Shown one piece after another: positions 7,513 to 16,110 of a DNA stretch of 64,000 nt (its first letter is position 1; the number at the start of each line of letters is the position of its first letter). The position numbers were made by a program, and so were the translations under genes. The notes under the pieces were generated by a model, which was not told where the DNA came from, made no database searches, and was given only the letters and a program-made list of their open reading frames with translations. Source of the stretch: Microbacterium sp. Clip185 (lineage in GTDB: Bacteria > Actinomycetota > Actinomycetes > Actinomycetales > Microbacteriaceae); NCBI RefSeq assembly GCF_028743715.1, contig NZ_CP117996.1, positions 186,001 to 250,000 on the forward strand, in the 5' to 3' direction.

Positions 7513-8589
7513 TCATCGGCCCGGGACGGCGACGGAGGCGCCGCTGCGCAGCGGCATCCGCACGAGAACCGGTGAGGGGTCACCGGACGGAGCATGCAGC
7601 AATCGTGCCGCGCGTCGGCCCAGCTCCTCCTGAGGGAGTGCGAGCGTGGTCAGCTCGGGCTCGACCATGAGGGCCAGCTGGCTGCCGTCGAAGCCGACGA
7701 TCGAGACATCGCGCGGGACCTCGAGCCCCGCCGCACGCAGAGCCTGATACGCGCCCACCGCCACCGCGTCGTTCACGCAGATGAGGGCCGTAGGGCGTGC
7801 GCCGCTCGACAGCAGGTCCGCGACCGCGGCGCGACCGTCGACCGCGTCCCAGTCCTCAGCGATCGGTACCTCTCCGGCCAGGGCCAGCCCGTCCTGTGAC
7901 AGACGCTCCGCGATGCCCCCCAGACGCTGGGTCAGAGCGAGCGGGTTCCAGTCATGCCACGCGTGACCGCCGGTTCGCCCGGGAGCGAGGGTGCCCACGA
8001 ACCAGATGTGGCGGTCGTGGCCGGCCGCCCGCAGGAGCTCGGCGGCATCGAAACCTGCGCGTCGTTCGTCGGGGACCACGGCGGGAACCGTATCCGCCTC
8101 CTTGCTGACGCAGTTGAGCAGAACGAGCGGCACCGAGCGCAGGAGTGGTGACAGCGCGACTTCGCGCGTGAACATCGAGGCGTAGATGACGCCGTCGATG
8201 TGGCGACCGATGAGGCTATGCAGCAGCTGCTCCTCGAGTTCCGGTTCGCCCTGCGTGTCGACCGTGAACAGCAGCGTGTCCTGCCGTCGCAGTTCCTCGA
8301 GCGCGCCGCGCACCATCGAATTGGCGAACGACGTGCTGGCGACGAAGTCGGAGACGAGCGCGACGGTGCCCGAGCGCCCGGTGCGCAGGGTCTTGGCCGT
8401 CATGTTCGGCCGGTATCCCAACTCGTCCGCCGCTCGGCGGACACGCTCGAAGGTCTCCGCCGACAGCCGCTGGTCGGTGCGGCCGTTCATGACGAACGAG
8501 ACTGCCGAGGGGGAGACTCCGGCATGCGCGGCGACCTGGGCGAGCGTCACGCGGCGCCCGCTGCCCTCGCGCGGGCGACCGCTCGTCAC
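7513..8589 (-). CDS. LacI family transcriptional regulator
   Basis: 358 aa. The N-terminal helix-turn-helix VTLAQVAAHAGVSPSAVSFVMNG (about residues 14-35) and the hinge helix region are followed by a periplasmic-binding-type sensor domain ending in the VSIVGFDGSQLAL / LTTLALP signature. GTG at 8589 is preceded by GAGAGG 7 nt upstream. It lies between the HAD phosphatase gene (11 nt upstream) and the MFS operon, whose promoter carries a LacI-type palindrome; that operon is its probable target. The effector is likely a sugar or the MFS substrate. Confidence 0.88.
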   Translation of the reverse strand: MTSGRPREGSGRRVTLAQVAAHAGVSPSAVSFVMNGRTDQRLSAETFERVRRAADELGYRPNMTAKTLRTGRSGTVALVSDFVASTSFANSMVRGALEELRRQDTLLFTVDTQGEPELEEQLLHSLIGRHIDGVIYASMFTREVALSPLLRSVPLVLLNCVSKEADTVPAVVPDERRAGFDAAELLRAAGHDRHIWFVGTLAPGRTGGHAWHDWNPLALTQRLGGIAERLSQDGLALAGEVPIAEDWDAVDGRAAVADLLSSGARPTALICVNDAVAVGAYQALRAAGLEVPRDVSIVGFDGSQLALMVEPELTTLALPQEELGRRAARLLHAPSGDPSPVLVRMPLRSGASVAVPGR

Positions 8590-8600
8590 GAGATGACCTC

Positions 8601-9410
8601 TCAGATGCCCTCGGGCATCTCCGACTCGACGGGCTCGCGGGCGATGAGCTCCGCCACCGAGGTGAGCACCTCGTCGGGGCGGAACGGGTAGCGCTCGATC
8701 TCGGCCGGGTCGCTGATGCCGGTCATGACCAGCACGGTGTGCAGGCCCGCCTCGATGCCAGCGACGACGTCGGTGTCCATGCGGTCGCCGATCATGCCGG
8801 TGTTCTCGGAGTGCGCGCCGATGCGGTTGAGCGCGGAGCGGAACATCATCGGGTTCGGCTTGCCCACCACGTACGGCTCCTTGCCGGTGGCCTTCGTGAT
8901 CATCGCGGCGAACGACCCCGTCGCCGGCACGATGCCGTTCGGAGTGGGGCCCGTCGCATCCGGGTTGGTCACGATGAACCGCGCACCCGCGTTGATGAAG
9001 CGGATGGCCTGCGTGATCGCCTCGAACGAGTACTGGCGCGTCTCGCCGACGACGACGTAGTCGGGCTGCGTCTCGGTCATGACGACGCCCGCCTCGTGCA
9101 GCGCGGTCGTGAGCCCCGCCTCGCCGATGACGAAGGCCGAGCTGCCGGGCATCTGCGACTTCAGGAACTCCGCTGTCGCAAGCGCCGAGGTCCAGATGCG
9201 CTCCTCGGGCACGTCGAGCCCAGAACGCTTCAGGCGCGCACTCAGATCGCGAGGGGTGAAGATCGGGTTGTTCGTGAGCACCAGGAAGGGGGTGCCGGTG
9301 TCGCGCCACTGCGCGAGCAGTTCGGCGGCGCCCGGGATCGCCTGGTTGTCGTGCACCAGCACGCCGTCCATGTCGGTCAGCCAGCATTCGATGTCATCGC
9401 GCGTGCGCAT
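8601..9410 (-). CDS. HAD-IIA family (NagD-like) phosphatase
   Basis: 269 aa. Motif I DMDGVLVHD (residues 13-21) carries the nucleophile and acid Asp, LTNNP is motif II, VVGKPNP has the motif III lysine and GDRMDTDV the motif IV acids. The C2-type cap between motifs II and III places it with NagD/4-nitrophenylphosphatase-like enzymes. The natural substrate is unknown (nucleotide, sugar or glycerol phosphate). TAGGCT (9417-9422) is 6 nt before ATG, so the message is probably leaderless. It may be co-transcribed with lacI. Confidence 0.85.
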   Translation of the reverse strand: MRTRDDIECWLTDMDGVLVHDNQAIPGAAELLAQWRDTGTPFLVLTNNPIFTPRDLSARLKRSGLDVPEERIWTSALATAEFLKSQMPGSSAFVIGEAGLTTALHEAGVVMTETQPDYVVVGETRQYSFEAITQAIRFINAGARFIVTNPDATGPTPNGIVPATGSFAAMITKATGKEPYVVGKPNPMMFRSALNRIGAHSENTGMIGDRMDTDVVAGIEAGLHTVLVMTGISDPAEIERYPFRPDEVLTSVAELIAREPVESEMPEGI

Positions 9411-9556
9411 GGCCTCAGCCTAGGGCTCCCGCGGGCGGTATCCGAGCGCGCGGAGCCAGGTCATAGCGGCGTCCGAGGGCTGGCCAGGCTACCGGGCTGC
9501 GAAGGACCGCTCAAGAGTGCGCGGGGCGGCACGCGCGGCGCACTAGGGTCGTACGC

Positions 9557-10510
9557 GTGAGCGCTCGCGAGGCGGATTGGGATCCGCGCCGGCTGCCCGA
9601 CCTGACGGGTCGGACCTACCTGGTGACGGGCTCGAACGCGGGCCTCGGGTACTTCGCCAGCGAGCAGCTCGTGAACGCCGGCGCGCGCGTCATCATGACC
9701 GGCCGCAACCCCAACCGGCTCGCCGCCGCCCGCGCCGCCGTGTCGGCACGCCTGCCCCATGCGACGGGCTCCGCCGAGACGCTGCTGCTGGACACGAGCA
9801 ACCTCGGCTCGGTGCGCGCTGCGGCCGCCACGGTCCGGCAGCGCGGGCGCCTCGACGGCCTGCTGCTGAACGCGGGGATCGTGCATCCGCCGGCGCAACG
9901 CGAGACCACGCGGGACGGCAATGAGCTCGTGCTCGCCACCAACGCGCTCGGCCACTTCGCCCTGGCGGGCGCACTGCTGACGACGCTCGCCGCCCGCCGC
10001 GGCCGGATGGTGTGGCTCGGCAGCATGTCGACGTCGATCTCGAAGTACGACCCCGTCGATCCGCAGCTCGTCGAGCGCTACTCGCCGTGGCGCGCGTACG
10101 TGCAGTCGAAGGCCGTCACCACGGTCGTCGGGCTCGAGGCGGACCGCCGCCTGCGCGAGGCCCGCGTTCCCGTGACGAGCGTGATCGCCCACCCCGGCTA
10201 CTCCACGAGCGGCCGCACGGTCGGCATCCGGGGTGTCAACGAGCCGTCGCGCTGGGGCCGGTTCCTCGACAATCTGCAGGCTCCCGTCACGCAGTCCAAG
10301 GAGGCCGGTGCCTGGGCGCTCGTTCGCGCGCTCGTCGACCCCGAGGTCGAGGGCGGGCAGATGTGGGGGCCCGGTCGCATCGTCACGGGTCAGCCCCGGG
10401 CCGCGAAGCCCACGCCGTTCCTGCGGGAGCGGGCGATCGGCGAGCGGCTGTGGCTCATGTGCGAGGCGGCCACGCGGATGCGGTGGCCCTTCGAGGCGGC
10501 GCGCCGCTGA
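9557..10510 (+). CDS. Short-chain dehydrogenase/reductase (SDR), 317 aa
   Basis: Rossmann NAD(P) motif YLVTGSNAGLGYF (TGxxxGxG), the structural NAG in LLLNAGIV, the active-site Ser in WLGSMST and the catalytic YVQSK (YxxxK). Length and layout resemble the retinol dehydrogenase/protochlorophyllide-reductase-like SDR group. The substrate is unknown. TAGGGT at 9544-9549 sits 7 nt before the GTG, supporting a leaderless start, back to back with the leaderless phosphatase gene. Its 3' end faces mntR. Confidence 0.85.
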   Translation: MSAREADWDPRRLPDLTGRTYLVTGSNAGLGYFASEQLVNAGARVIMTGRNPNRLAAARAAVSARLPHATGSAETLLLDTSNLGSVRAAAATVRQRGRLDGLLLNAGIVHPPAQRETTRDGNELVLATNALGHFALAGALLTTLAARRGRMVWLGSMSTSISKYDPVDPQLVERYSPWRAYVQSKAVTTVVGLEADRRLREARVPVTSVIAHPGYSTSGRTVGIRGVNEPSRWGRFLDNLQAPVTQSKEAGAWALVRALVDPEVEGGQMWGPGRIVTGQPRAAKPTPFLRERAIGERLWLMCEAATRMRWPFEAARR

Positions 10511-10537
10511 CCGCGGCGGGCGCCGCATCCGACCGCG

Positions 10538-11185
10538 TCAGGCGGAGAGCCAGATCGCGTCGTGCGCGGCCGGCGGGATGCTGATCTCGGTGCCGTCCAC
10601 GCGGACGCGCAGGGCAGGAGCGGGCTCGAGCACCTCCACGCGGTGGTCCACGTCGAGCCCCCGGCGTTCGAGTTCGCGCAGCAGGTCGGGGTCGCGGTCG
10701 TTGACGCGCAGCACGCGACCCACGTGCCCCGCCTGCGCGTCTGCGAGCAGCACGAACGGCACGCGCTCGACCTGACCGAACACGTCCGGGATGGCATCGC
10801 CGTGGGGATCGAAACGAGGCCGACCGAGGCGTTCGTCGATGCGGTCGAGCAGTCGGTCGCTGAGGGCGTGCTCGAGGATCTCGGCCTCGTCGTGCACCTC
10901 GTCCCAGGTGTAGCCGTACTCGCGCACGAGCCACGTCTCGACGAGTCGGTGGCGACGGACGATCGCCGCGGCGCGCGCGAGGCCCTTCTCGGTCAGCGTG
11001 ATCGGGCCGTACCGGCGGTGGCTCACGAGACCCGCAGCGGCGAGCTTCTGCACCATCTCGGTGACGCTCGACGGCGCGAGCCCCAGCTGTTGCGCGAGCT
11101 GCGAGGGCGTGATCCGCTCGTCCTGCCATTCCGTGTGCTGGTACACGACCTTCAGGTAGTCGTCGACGGCTGCGGATGTGGGCAC
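10538..11185 (-). CDS. mntR: Manganese-dependent repressor, DtxR/MntR family
   Basis: 215 aa with an N-terminal winged helix (ITPSQLAQQLGLAPSSVTEMVQKL), a metal-binding/dimerisation helix region (RHRLVETWLVREYGYTWDEVHDEAE, with His and Glu ligands) and a C-terminal FeoA/SH3-like domain (about 140-215). Represses Mn2+ uptake when loaded with metal. It follows mntH by 9 nt, yet has its own leaderless-type box (TAGCCT, 11192-11197, 6 nt before GTG) within the 3' end of mntH. Assignment to Mn rather than Fe rests on the mntH neighbour. Confidence 0.87.
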   Translation of the reverse strand: MPTSAAVDDYLKVVYQHTEWQDERITPSQLAQQLGLAPSSVTEMVQKLAAAGLVSHRRYGPITLTEKGLARAAAIVRRHRLVETWLVREYGYTWDEVHDEAEILEHALSDRLLDRIDERLGRPRFDPHGDAIPDVFGQVERVPFVLLADAQAGHVGRVLRVNDRDPDLLRELERRGLDVDHRVEVLEPAPALRVRVDGTEISIPPAAHDAIWLSA

Positions 11186-11194
11186 CCCGTCAGG

Positions 11195-12448
11195 CTACCC
11201 GCCCGTGATGACGAGCCAGATGAGCAGCGCGTTGAGAGCCACCAGGAACACGGATGCGGCCGCTCCCGCGACCGTCGTGGCGATCCGGTTGCGGTACCGG
11301 CCGAGCAGACCGCGCTGCGCCGTCAACCAGACGAGGGGGATGAGGGCGAACGGGATTCCGAACGAGAGCACGACCTGGCTGAGCACCAGGGCGAGCGTCG
11401 GGTCGAGCCCGAGCCCCAGGATCACGAGGGCGGGGATGAGGGTCACGAGCCGCCGAGCCAGCAGCGGCACGCGCACGTGCAGCAGCCCCTTCATGATCTC
11501 GGAGCCGGCGTAGGCGCCGACCGAGGTCGAGGCCAGCCCGCTCGCGAGCAGGCCCACCGCGAAGAGCGTCGCGATGACGGGGCCGAGTCCCGCGGACAGC
11601 GCCGCGTACGCGCCCTCGAGCGAGTCGGTGCCGGGAACGCCTGCGAGGCTGGATGCGGCCAGCAGCAGCATGATGAGGTTCGTCGTGCCGGCGACGGCCA
11701 TGGCGATCGTGACGTCCCACCGTGTGGCGCGCAGCAACCGGCGTTCGCGATCGGCGGGGGCGCCATCGGTCAGCGGGAAGCGGTCGCGCGCCAGCGAGGA
11801 GTGCGCGTAGATCGCGTGCGGCATGACGGTCGCGCCCAGGATGGATGCGGCCAGCAGCACCGAGTCGGTGCCCTCGAAGCGCGGCACGAGGCCCTGCACC
11901 AGGCCGCCCGCATCCGGCGGCGAGAAGATGATCCCGGTGCAGAAGCCGATCACGATGACGATGAGCATCGTGATGACGATGGTCTCGAAGGCGCGCGCGC
12001 CGCGGCGCGACTGCACCGTCAGCACGATCATCGACACGACACCAGTGATGACCCCGCCCCACAGGAGCGGGATGCCGAACAGCAGGTTGAGCGCGACCGC
12101 GCCGCCGATGACCTCGGCCACATCCGTCGCCATCGCCACGAGCTCGGCCTGCAGCCAGTAGAGCCGTCGGGCCCACGGACGGCGGATGCGGCGGCCGAGG
12201 AGGTCGGGCAGGCTCTGGCCGGTGACGATCCCGAGCTTCGCCGAGAGGTACTGGATCAGCCAGGCCATGAGGTTGCCGAGCACCACGACCCACACCAGCA
12301 GGTAACCGAACGTCGCGCCCGCGGTCATGTTCGCGGCGACGTTTCCCGGGTCGAGGTAAGCCACCCCGGCGACCAGCGCCGGCCCGAGCAGCCACGCCAT
12401 CCGACGCGCGGGCGCCTGCGGCGGCGCGGCGGTCAGAGTTTTCGGCAT
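11195..12448 (-). CDS. mntH: NRAMP-type Mn2+/divalent metal transporter
   Basis: 417 aa with about 11 membrane helices. The metal-binding motif DPGN (in AYLDPGNVAANM, TM1) and MPHAIYAHS (TM6) are both intact, so proton-coupled Mn2+ (or Fe2+) import is expected. The start is ATG at 12448: TACGGT (12455-12460) lies 6 nt upstream, consistent with leaderless initiation. An upstream in-frame ATG at 12466 would lie before the predicted transcript start. Two TTTCGG/CCGAAA palindromes overlap the promoter. Confidence 0.93.
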   Translation of the reverse strand: MPKTLTAAPPQAPARRMAWLLGPALVAGVAYLDPGNVAANMTAGATFGYLLVWVVVLGNLMAWLIQYLSAKLGIVTGQSLPDLLGRRIRRPWARRLYWLQAELVAMATDVAEVIGGAVALNLLFGIPLLWGGVITGVVSMIVLTVQSRRGARAFETIVITMLIVIVIGFCTGIIFSPPDAGGLVQGLVPRFEGTDSVLLAASILGATVMPHAIYAHSSLARDRFPLTDGAPADRERRLLRATRWDVTIAMAVAGTTNLIMLLLAASSLAGVPGTDSLEGAYAALSAGLGPVIATLFAVGLLASGLASTSVGAYAGSEIMKGLLHVRVPLLARRLVTLIPALVILGLGLDPTLALVLSQVVLSFGIPFALIPLVWLTAQRGLLGRYRNRIATTVAGAAASVFLVALNALLIWLVITGG

Positions 12449-12455
12449 GCCGAAA
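12440..12455. promoter_or_regulatory. Proximal MntR operator
   Basis: TTTCGGCATGCCGAAA is a perfect 16-bp palindrome covering the predicted transcription start and the ATG of mntH. Centre-to-centre distance to the second palindrome is 28 bp. Confidence 0.75.
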
Positions 12456-12466
12456 CCGTACCTCAT

Positions 12467-12484
12467 TTTTCGGCTGCCCGAAAA
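12467..12484. promoter_or_regulatory. Distal MntR operator
   Basis: TTTTCGG and CCGAAAA form perfect 7-bp arms around CTGC, an 18-bp site with the same half-sites as the proximal operator. It lies upstream of the -10 box where the -35 contacts would be, so binding of both sites would occlude the promoter. Confidence 0.75.
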
Positions 12485-12535
12485 GTGTCCTTCCATCGAG
12501 TGAGAAGCAACGGCGGGCGCCGCTAGCCTGGATGG

Positions 12536-13177
12536 ATGACGGATGCGGGTGAGCCCGAGGACACGACCGCGGACACCGCTCCCGAGCACGGCGTCGGGCC
12601 CTGGGAGGGGCCCTGGCCAGAGGATGCGCACTTCGATCCCGGCCTGCTCGCCGCGGGCGACCGCCGCAACGTGATCGATCGCTACCGCTACTGGCGCATG
12701 GAGGCGATCGTCGCCGATCTCGACGCCCACCGGCACGGCTTCCACGTGGCGATCGAGAACTGGCAGCACGACATGAACATCGGCTCGATCGTCCGCAGCG
12801 CCAACGCGTTCGCCGCCGCCGAAGTGCACATCATCGGTCGGCGTCGCTGGAACAAGCGCGGCGCCATGGTCACCGATCGCTATCAGCACCTGCGCCACCA
12901 CGACGACGTCGCGGCGTTCGCGGCGTGGGCTGGCGCCGAGGAGATCCCCGTCATCGCCGTCGACAACGTGCCCGGCTCCGTCCCCGTGCAGGATGCGGAG
13001 CTTCCCGAACGCTGCGTGCTCGTGTTCGGCCAGGAGGGGCCCGGCCTCTCGCCCGAGGCCGTGGCGGCCGCATCCGGAGTCGTGGAGATCTCCCAGTACG
13101 GATCGACGCGGTCGATCAATGCGGCCGCCGCGGCCGCCGTCGTGATGTACGAGTGGTGTCGCCGCTGGGCGCGCTGA
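12536..13177 (+). CDS. SpoU/TrmH family RNA 2'-O-methyltransferase
   Basis: 213 aa of the SPOUT knot class. The three SpoU motifs are clear: NIGSIVRSANAF (motif 1), VFGQEGPGLS (motif 2) and YGSTRSINAAAAAAVVMYEW (motif 3, SAM-binding knot). It methylates a ribose 2'-OH in tRNA or rRNA; which site cannot be told from sequence alone. The acidic N-terminal extension (residues 1-45) is unusual in amount of Glu/Asp. TAGCCT (12524-12529) ends 6 nt before the ATG; the gene diverges from mntH, so its promoter may also feel MntR. Confidence 0.9.
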   Translation: MTDAGEPEDTTADTAPEHGVGPWEGPWPEDAHFDPGLLAAGDRRNVIDRYRYWRMEAIVADLDAHRHGFHVAIENWQHDMNIGSIVRSANAFAAAEVHIIGRRRWNKRGAMVTDRYQHLRHHDDVAAFAAWAGAEEIPVIAVDNVPGSVPVQDAELPERCVLVFGQEGPGLSPEAVAAASGVVEISQYGSTRSINAAAAAAVVMYEWCRRWAR

Positions 13178-13239
13178 GACGCATACGCTCCCGCAACATG
13201 GCGTGACGTGGACTGTTCCTCCCGAACCTGGGAGGACCC

Positions 13240-13665
13240 ATGCCTCACACCCGCATCTCACCCGCCCGTCTCGTCGCCGCCCTCGCGGCCGGCGCCGTCG
13301 TGGTGCTGCTGACCCTCGCGCCCTGGGCCTTCGTGCATCCGCTGCGGGGACGCGTCGTCTGGCTGCTGCAGGATCTTGCCGACCCCGTCATGACGTGGCT
13401 CCCGGGCGGGCCGGATCAGGTGCTCAACACCCTGCTGTTCATCCCGTTGGGCGCGACCATCGCGCTGCTTCTGCCGCGCCGCGCGTGGCTGCTCGCGATC
13501 GTCGCGGGCTTCGCGCTGTCGGCAGTGGTGGAGATCGCGCAGGAATCGATCCCCGGCCGCGTGCCGGATGCGGGCGACGTGCTCTGGAACACCTGCGGCG
13601 GGGCGATCGGTGTGATCGTGGTGAGCCTCATCCGCCTGCTCGGAGCGACTCAGCGCGGCAGATGA
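13240..13665 (+). CDS. VanZ-like membrane protein
   Basis: 141 aa, four hydrophobic helices, with the VanZ-family signatures VLNTLLFIPLG, EIAQE and RVPDAGDVLWNTCGG. VanZ proteins confer low-level teicoplanin resistance in some hosts, but most family members are of unknown role. GGGAGGA precedes the ATG. Its 3' end overlaps the 3' end of the convergent histidine kinase gene by 16 nt. The neighbourhood (kinase, regulator, VanY-like peptidase) recalls vancomycin-resistance modules, but no vanH/A/X genes are present. Confidence 0.8.
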   Translation: MPHTRISPARLVAALAAGAVVVLLTLAPWAFVHPLRGRVVWLLQDLADPVMTWLPGGPDQVLNTLLFIPLGATIALLLPRRAWLLAIVAGFALSAVVEIAQESIPGRVPDAGDVLWNTCGGAIGVIVVSLIRLLGATQRGR

Positions 13666-14723
13666 ACCGTGACCTGCAGCCCGCCGGTGGGGCGCGCCGC
13701 GACGGCCAGTGTCGCCCCGTGGGCACGCACGATCGACGCGACGATCGCGAGTCCCAGACCGGCGCCGGAGCGACCCGGTGCGCCGCGGGTGCGGCCCGCG
13801 CCGCGCACGAAGGGCTCGGTCAGGGTCGCGGCGACCTCGGGCGTCAGCTGATCGCCGCCGTTCTCGACGATCAGCGCGCCCTCGCGCACGCGCACCAGCA
13901 TCCATCCGTCGTCGACGTTGTGCACCACGGCGTTGCGCACGAGGTTGGCCGCGAGTCTCGCAAGGAGCGCCTCGTCGGCGGTGACGACGGAGGGACGCAG
14001 GTCGGTGTCGATGCGGATGCGGGCGGCCTCCGCATCCGCGCGGACGTCCGCCAGCGCCGTCTCGACGACCGCGGCCAGGTCCACGCGCTGGAGGGCGAGG
14101 GGTGCGCCGCGACCCACCCGCGCGAGCGTGAGCAGCGCCTCGGTCGCCTCGATCGCGCGGTCGTTCGTCTGGCCGATGCGGGACAGCGTCGTCTCGATGT
14201 CGCGTCCGGCGGGATCCGCCTGGGCCACCTCGACGAGCGTGCGGATGACGGCGTGCGGGGTGCGCAGCTCGTGCGAGGCGTTCGCAGCGAACCGGCGCTC
14301 TTCGTCGAGGGTGCGCTCGATGCGGTCGAGCATCGCGTCCAGGGTGTCGGCGAGTTCGGTCAGCTCGTCGCGGCGCCCGGGCAGCGCGACCCGGTGATCG
14401 AGGCGGCCGTCGCGCACCAGGGCGACCGCATCCGTCATCCGGCGCAGCGGACGCAGCACGATCCCCGCGAGGATCCAGCCGCCGACGAGGCCGAACAGCA
14501 CGAGCGCGATGATCGCCCAGACCGCGTAGCGCGTGAACACTTCGAGGAGATTCGCGCGGTTGGGCGCCCAGTCGCCGTCGGTGCCGAACAGCGCGCCCTC
14601 GGGCACAAAACGCAGCACGAGGAGCCCGACGACCACCAGCGCGCCGCCGGCGACGATGAGGAAGCCGGCGTAGCTGAGCGCGAGCTTCAGACGGATCGAG
14701 ACGCCCACGCGACGAGGCGTCAC
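13650..14723 (-). CDS. Sensor histidine kinase
   Basis: 357 aa: two membrane helices (about 10-32 and 65-90) bracketing a short extracytoplasmic segment, a HAMP region, the HisKA helix with phospho-acceptor His151 in ASHELRTPHAVIR (an unusual His replaces the common Leu after TP), and an HATPase domain with NLVRNAVVHN (N box), VENGGDQL (G1) and GRSGAGLGLAI (G2). GTG at 14723 overlaps the response regulator stop (GTGA), so the pair is translationally coupled. The signal is unknown; flanking VanY- and VanZ-like genes suggest a cell-wall cue. Confidence 0.9.
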   Translation of the reverse strand: MTPRRVGVSIRLKLALSYAGFLIVAGGALVVVGLLVLRFVPEGALFGTDGDWAPNRANLLEVFTRYAVWAIIALVLFGLVGGWILAGIVLRPLRRMTDAVALVRDGRLDHRVALPGRRDELTELADTLDAMLDRIERTLDEERRFAANASHELRTPHAVIRTLVEVAQADPAGRDIETTLSRIGQTNDRAIEATEALLTLARVGRGAPLALQRVDLAAVVETALADVRADAEAARIRIDTDLRPSVVTADEALLARLAANLVRNAVVHNVDDGWMLVRVREGALIVENGGDQLTPEVAATLTEPFVRGAGRTRGAPGRSGAGLGLAIVASIVRAHGATLAVAARPTGGLQVTVHLPR

Positions 14724-15379
14724 GGCAGCATCCGGTAGCCGACGCCCGGCACGGTCTCGATGACCCACGGTTCCCCGAGACGCTTGCGCAGCGTCGAGAT
14801 CGTGATGCGCACGGCGTTCGTGAAGGGGTCGGCGTTCTCGTCCCACGCCCGTTCCAGGAGGTCCTCCGCGCTGACGACGCCGCCGTCGGCGCTCATCAGC
14901 ACGTCGAGCACCGCGAACTGCTTGCGCGTGAGGGCGACGTAGCGCCCGTCGCGGAACACCTCGCGCCGAAAGCGGTCGAGGGTCACACCCGCGCGCTCGG
15001 ACGTAGGAGGTGCAGCCGCGGCAGGGCGGCGCCCGAGCGCGCGCAACCGAAGCACGAGCTCGCGCAGGGCGAACGGCTTGGTGAGGTAGTCGTCGGCGCC
15101 GCTCGCGAAGCCGGTCTCCTTGTCGTCGAGACGGTCGGCGGCGGTGAGCATGAGGATGCGGGGAGCGGTTGCCGCGGCCGTGAGACGGCGTGCGATCTCG
15201 TCGCCGTTCGGGCCGGGGATGTCTCGGTCGAGCACGACGACGTCGTAGGAGTTGACGGCGAGCTGCTCAAGGGCCGTGTCGCCGTCACCGGCGATGTCGG
15301 CGGCGATCGCCTCGAGACGCAGCCCGTCGCGGATCGCCTCGGCGAGGAACAACTCGTCCTCGACGATCAGCACCCGCAT
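14720..15379 (-). CDS. OmpR-family response regulator
   Basis: 219 aa. Receiver domain with acidic pocket EDE (7-9), phospho-acceptor Asp51 in VVLDRDIPG and switch Lys101 in DYLTKPF. The C-terminal winged helix (about 125-219) ends in the typical VIETVPGVGYRM. TAGACT (15386-15391) is 6 nt before the ATG, giving a leaderless start. First gene of the two-gene operon with the kinase and divergent from the VanY-like peptidase gene, a probable target because they share the upstream region. Confidence 0.93.
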   Translation of the reverse strand: MRVLIVEDELFLAEAIRDGLRLEAIAADIAGDGDTALEQLAVNSYDVVVLDRDIPGPNGDEIARRLTAAATAPRILMLTAADRLDDKETGFASGADDYLTKPFALRELVLRLRALGRRPAAAAPPTSERAGVTLDRFRREVFRDGRYVALTRKQFAVLDVLMSADGGVVSAEDLLERAWDENADPFTNAVRITISTLRKRLGEPWVIETVPGVGYRMLP

Positions 15380-15465
15380 GCGGCGAGTCTAGGTGGGGGC
15401 GCATATCGGGGGCATATCCGATTGTGCTGACACTGTGGCAACACGCATCCGCGTGGGATGTGGGC

Positions 15466-16059
15466 ATGCACAGTTCCGTCGCACCCGCATCCGTTGTCGC
15501 TCCGGCCCGGCCGCACCGGCTCGTGTTCGCCGCGCTCGGTCTCGTCGCCGCGATCCTCGTGGTCGCCCTGGCCGGCGTGCTGCTGCGCGGGGCGCTGATC
15601 CCGGCCTCGCCGTTCGAGCCGAATGAGGCGAACGGCCTCATCCGGGGCGATCAGGCCGTCACCGTCGCCGACGAGAATCTGCCCGCCATCGCCGGGCTCG
15701 ACGCGGGGCTGCGCAATGCGATGCGCGCCGCGACGGCCGACGCGGCGGGTGACGGAGTGGCGCTGCTGATCTCCAGCGGATGGCGCAGTGAGGCCTACCA
15801 GCGGTGGCTGCTGGGCGATGCCATTCGTTATTACGGCGACGAGGCGACCGCGCGTCGGTTCGTGGCGACCCCGGAGGCCTCGCAACATGTGACGGGTGAC
15901 GCCGTCGACATCGGGCCCCTCGACGCGCAGCTCTGGCTCGGGGAGCACGGTGCGGCGCACGGCCTGTGCCAGACCTACGCCAACGAACGCTGGCACTTCG
16001 AGTTGGCGACGACTCCCGGCGGCATCTGCCCCGACATGCGCGCGGATGCCACATCCTGA
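15466..16059 (+). CDS. VanY-family D-alanyl-D-alanine carboxypeptidase, membrane-anchored
   Basis: About 197 aa. A single N-terminal anchor helix (about residues 18-42) is followed by a peptidase M15B domain: SSGWRS substrate loop, SQHVTGDAVDIGP (zinc His and Asp) and the last zinc ligand in RWHFEL. It trims D-Ala from peptidoglycan stem peptides outside the membrane. ATG at 15466 is preferred; GTG at 15424 would add 14 residues and cannot be excluded. Divergent from the two-component operon. Confidence 0.83.
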   Translation: MHSSVAPASVVAPARPHRLVFAALGLVAAILVVALAGVLLRGALIPASPFEPNEANGLIRGDQAVTVADENLPAIAGLDAGLRNAMRAATADAAGDGVALLISSGWRSEAYQRWLLGDAIRYYGDEATARRFVATPEASQHVTGDAVDIGPLDAQLWLGEHGAAHGLCQTYANERWHFELATTPGGICPDMRADATS

Positions 16060-16110
16060 CGTGGGGGGGCATGACGGTGCGGTGCCGCCGGGTGCGACGC
16101 GCCGCCGAGC

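Noticed and set aside
10562..12526. A 654-codon forward open frame
   Set aside because: It is antisense to mntR and mntH, both of which have complete motifs and good starts; its sequence is His/Arg/Asp low-complexity.
13240..16059. Functional vancomycin-resistance operon
   Set aside because: vanH, vanA/B-type ligase and vanX are absent; VanY-like and VanZ-like proteins alone are common in sensitive actinobacteria.
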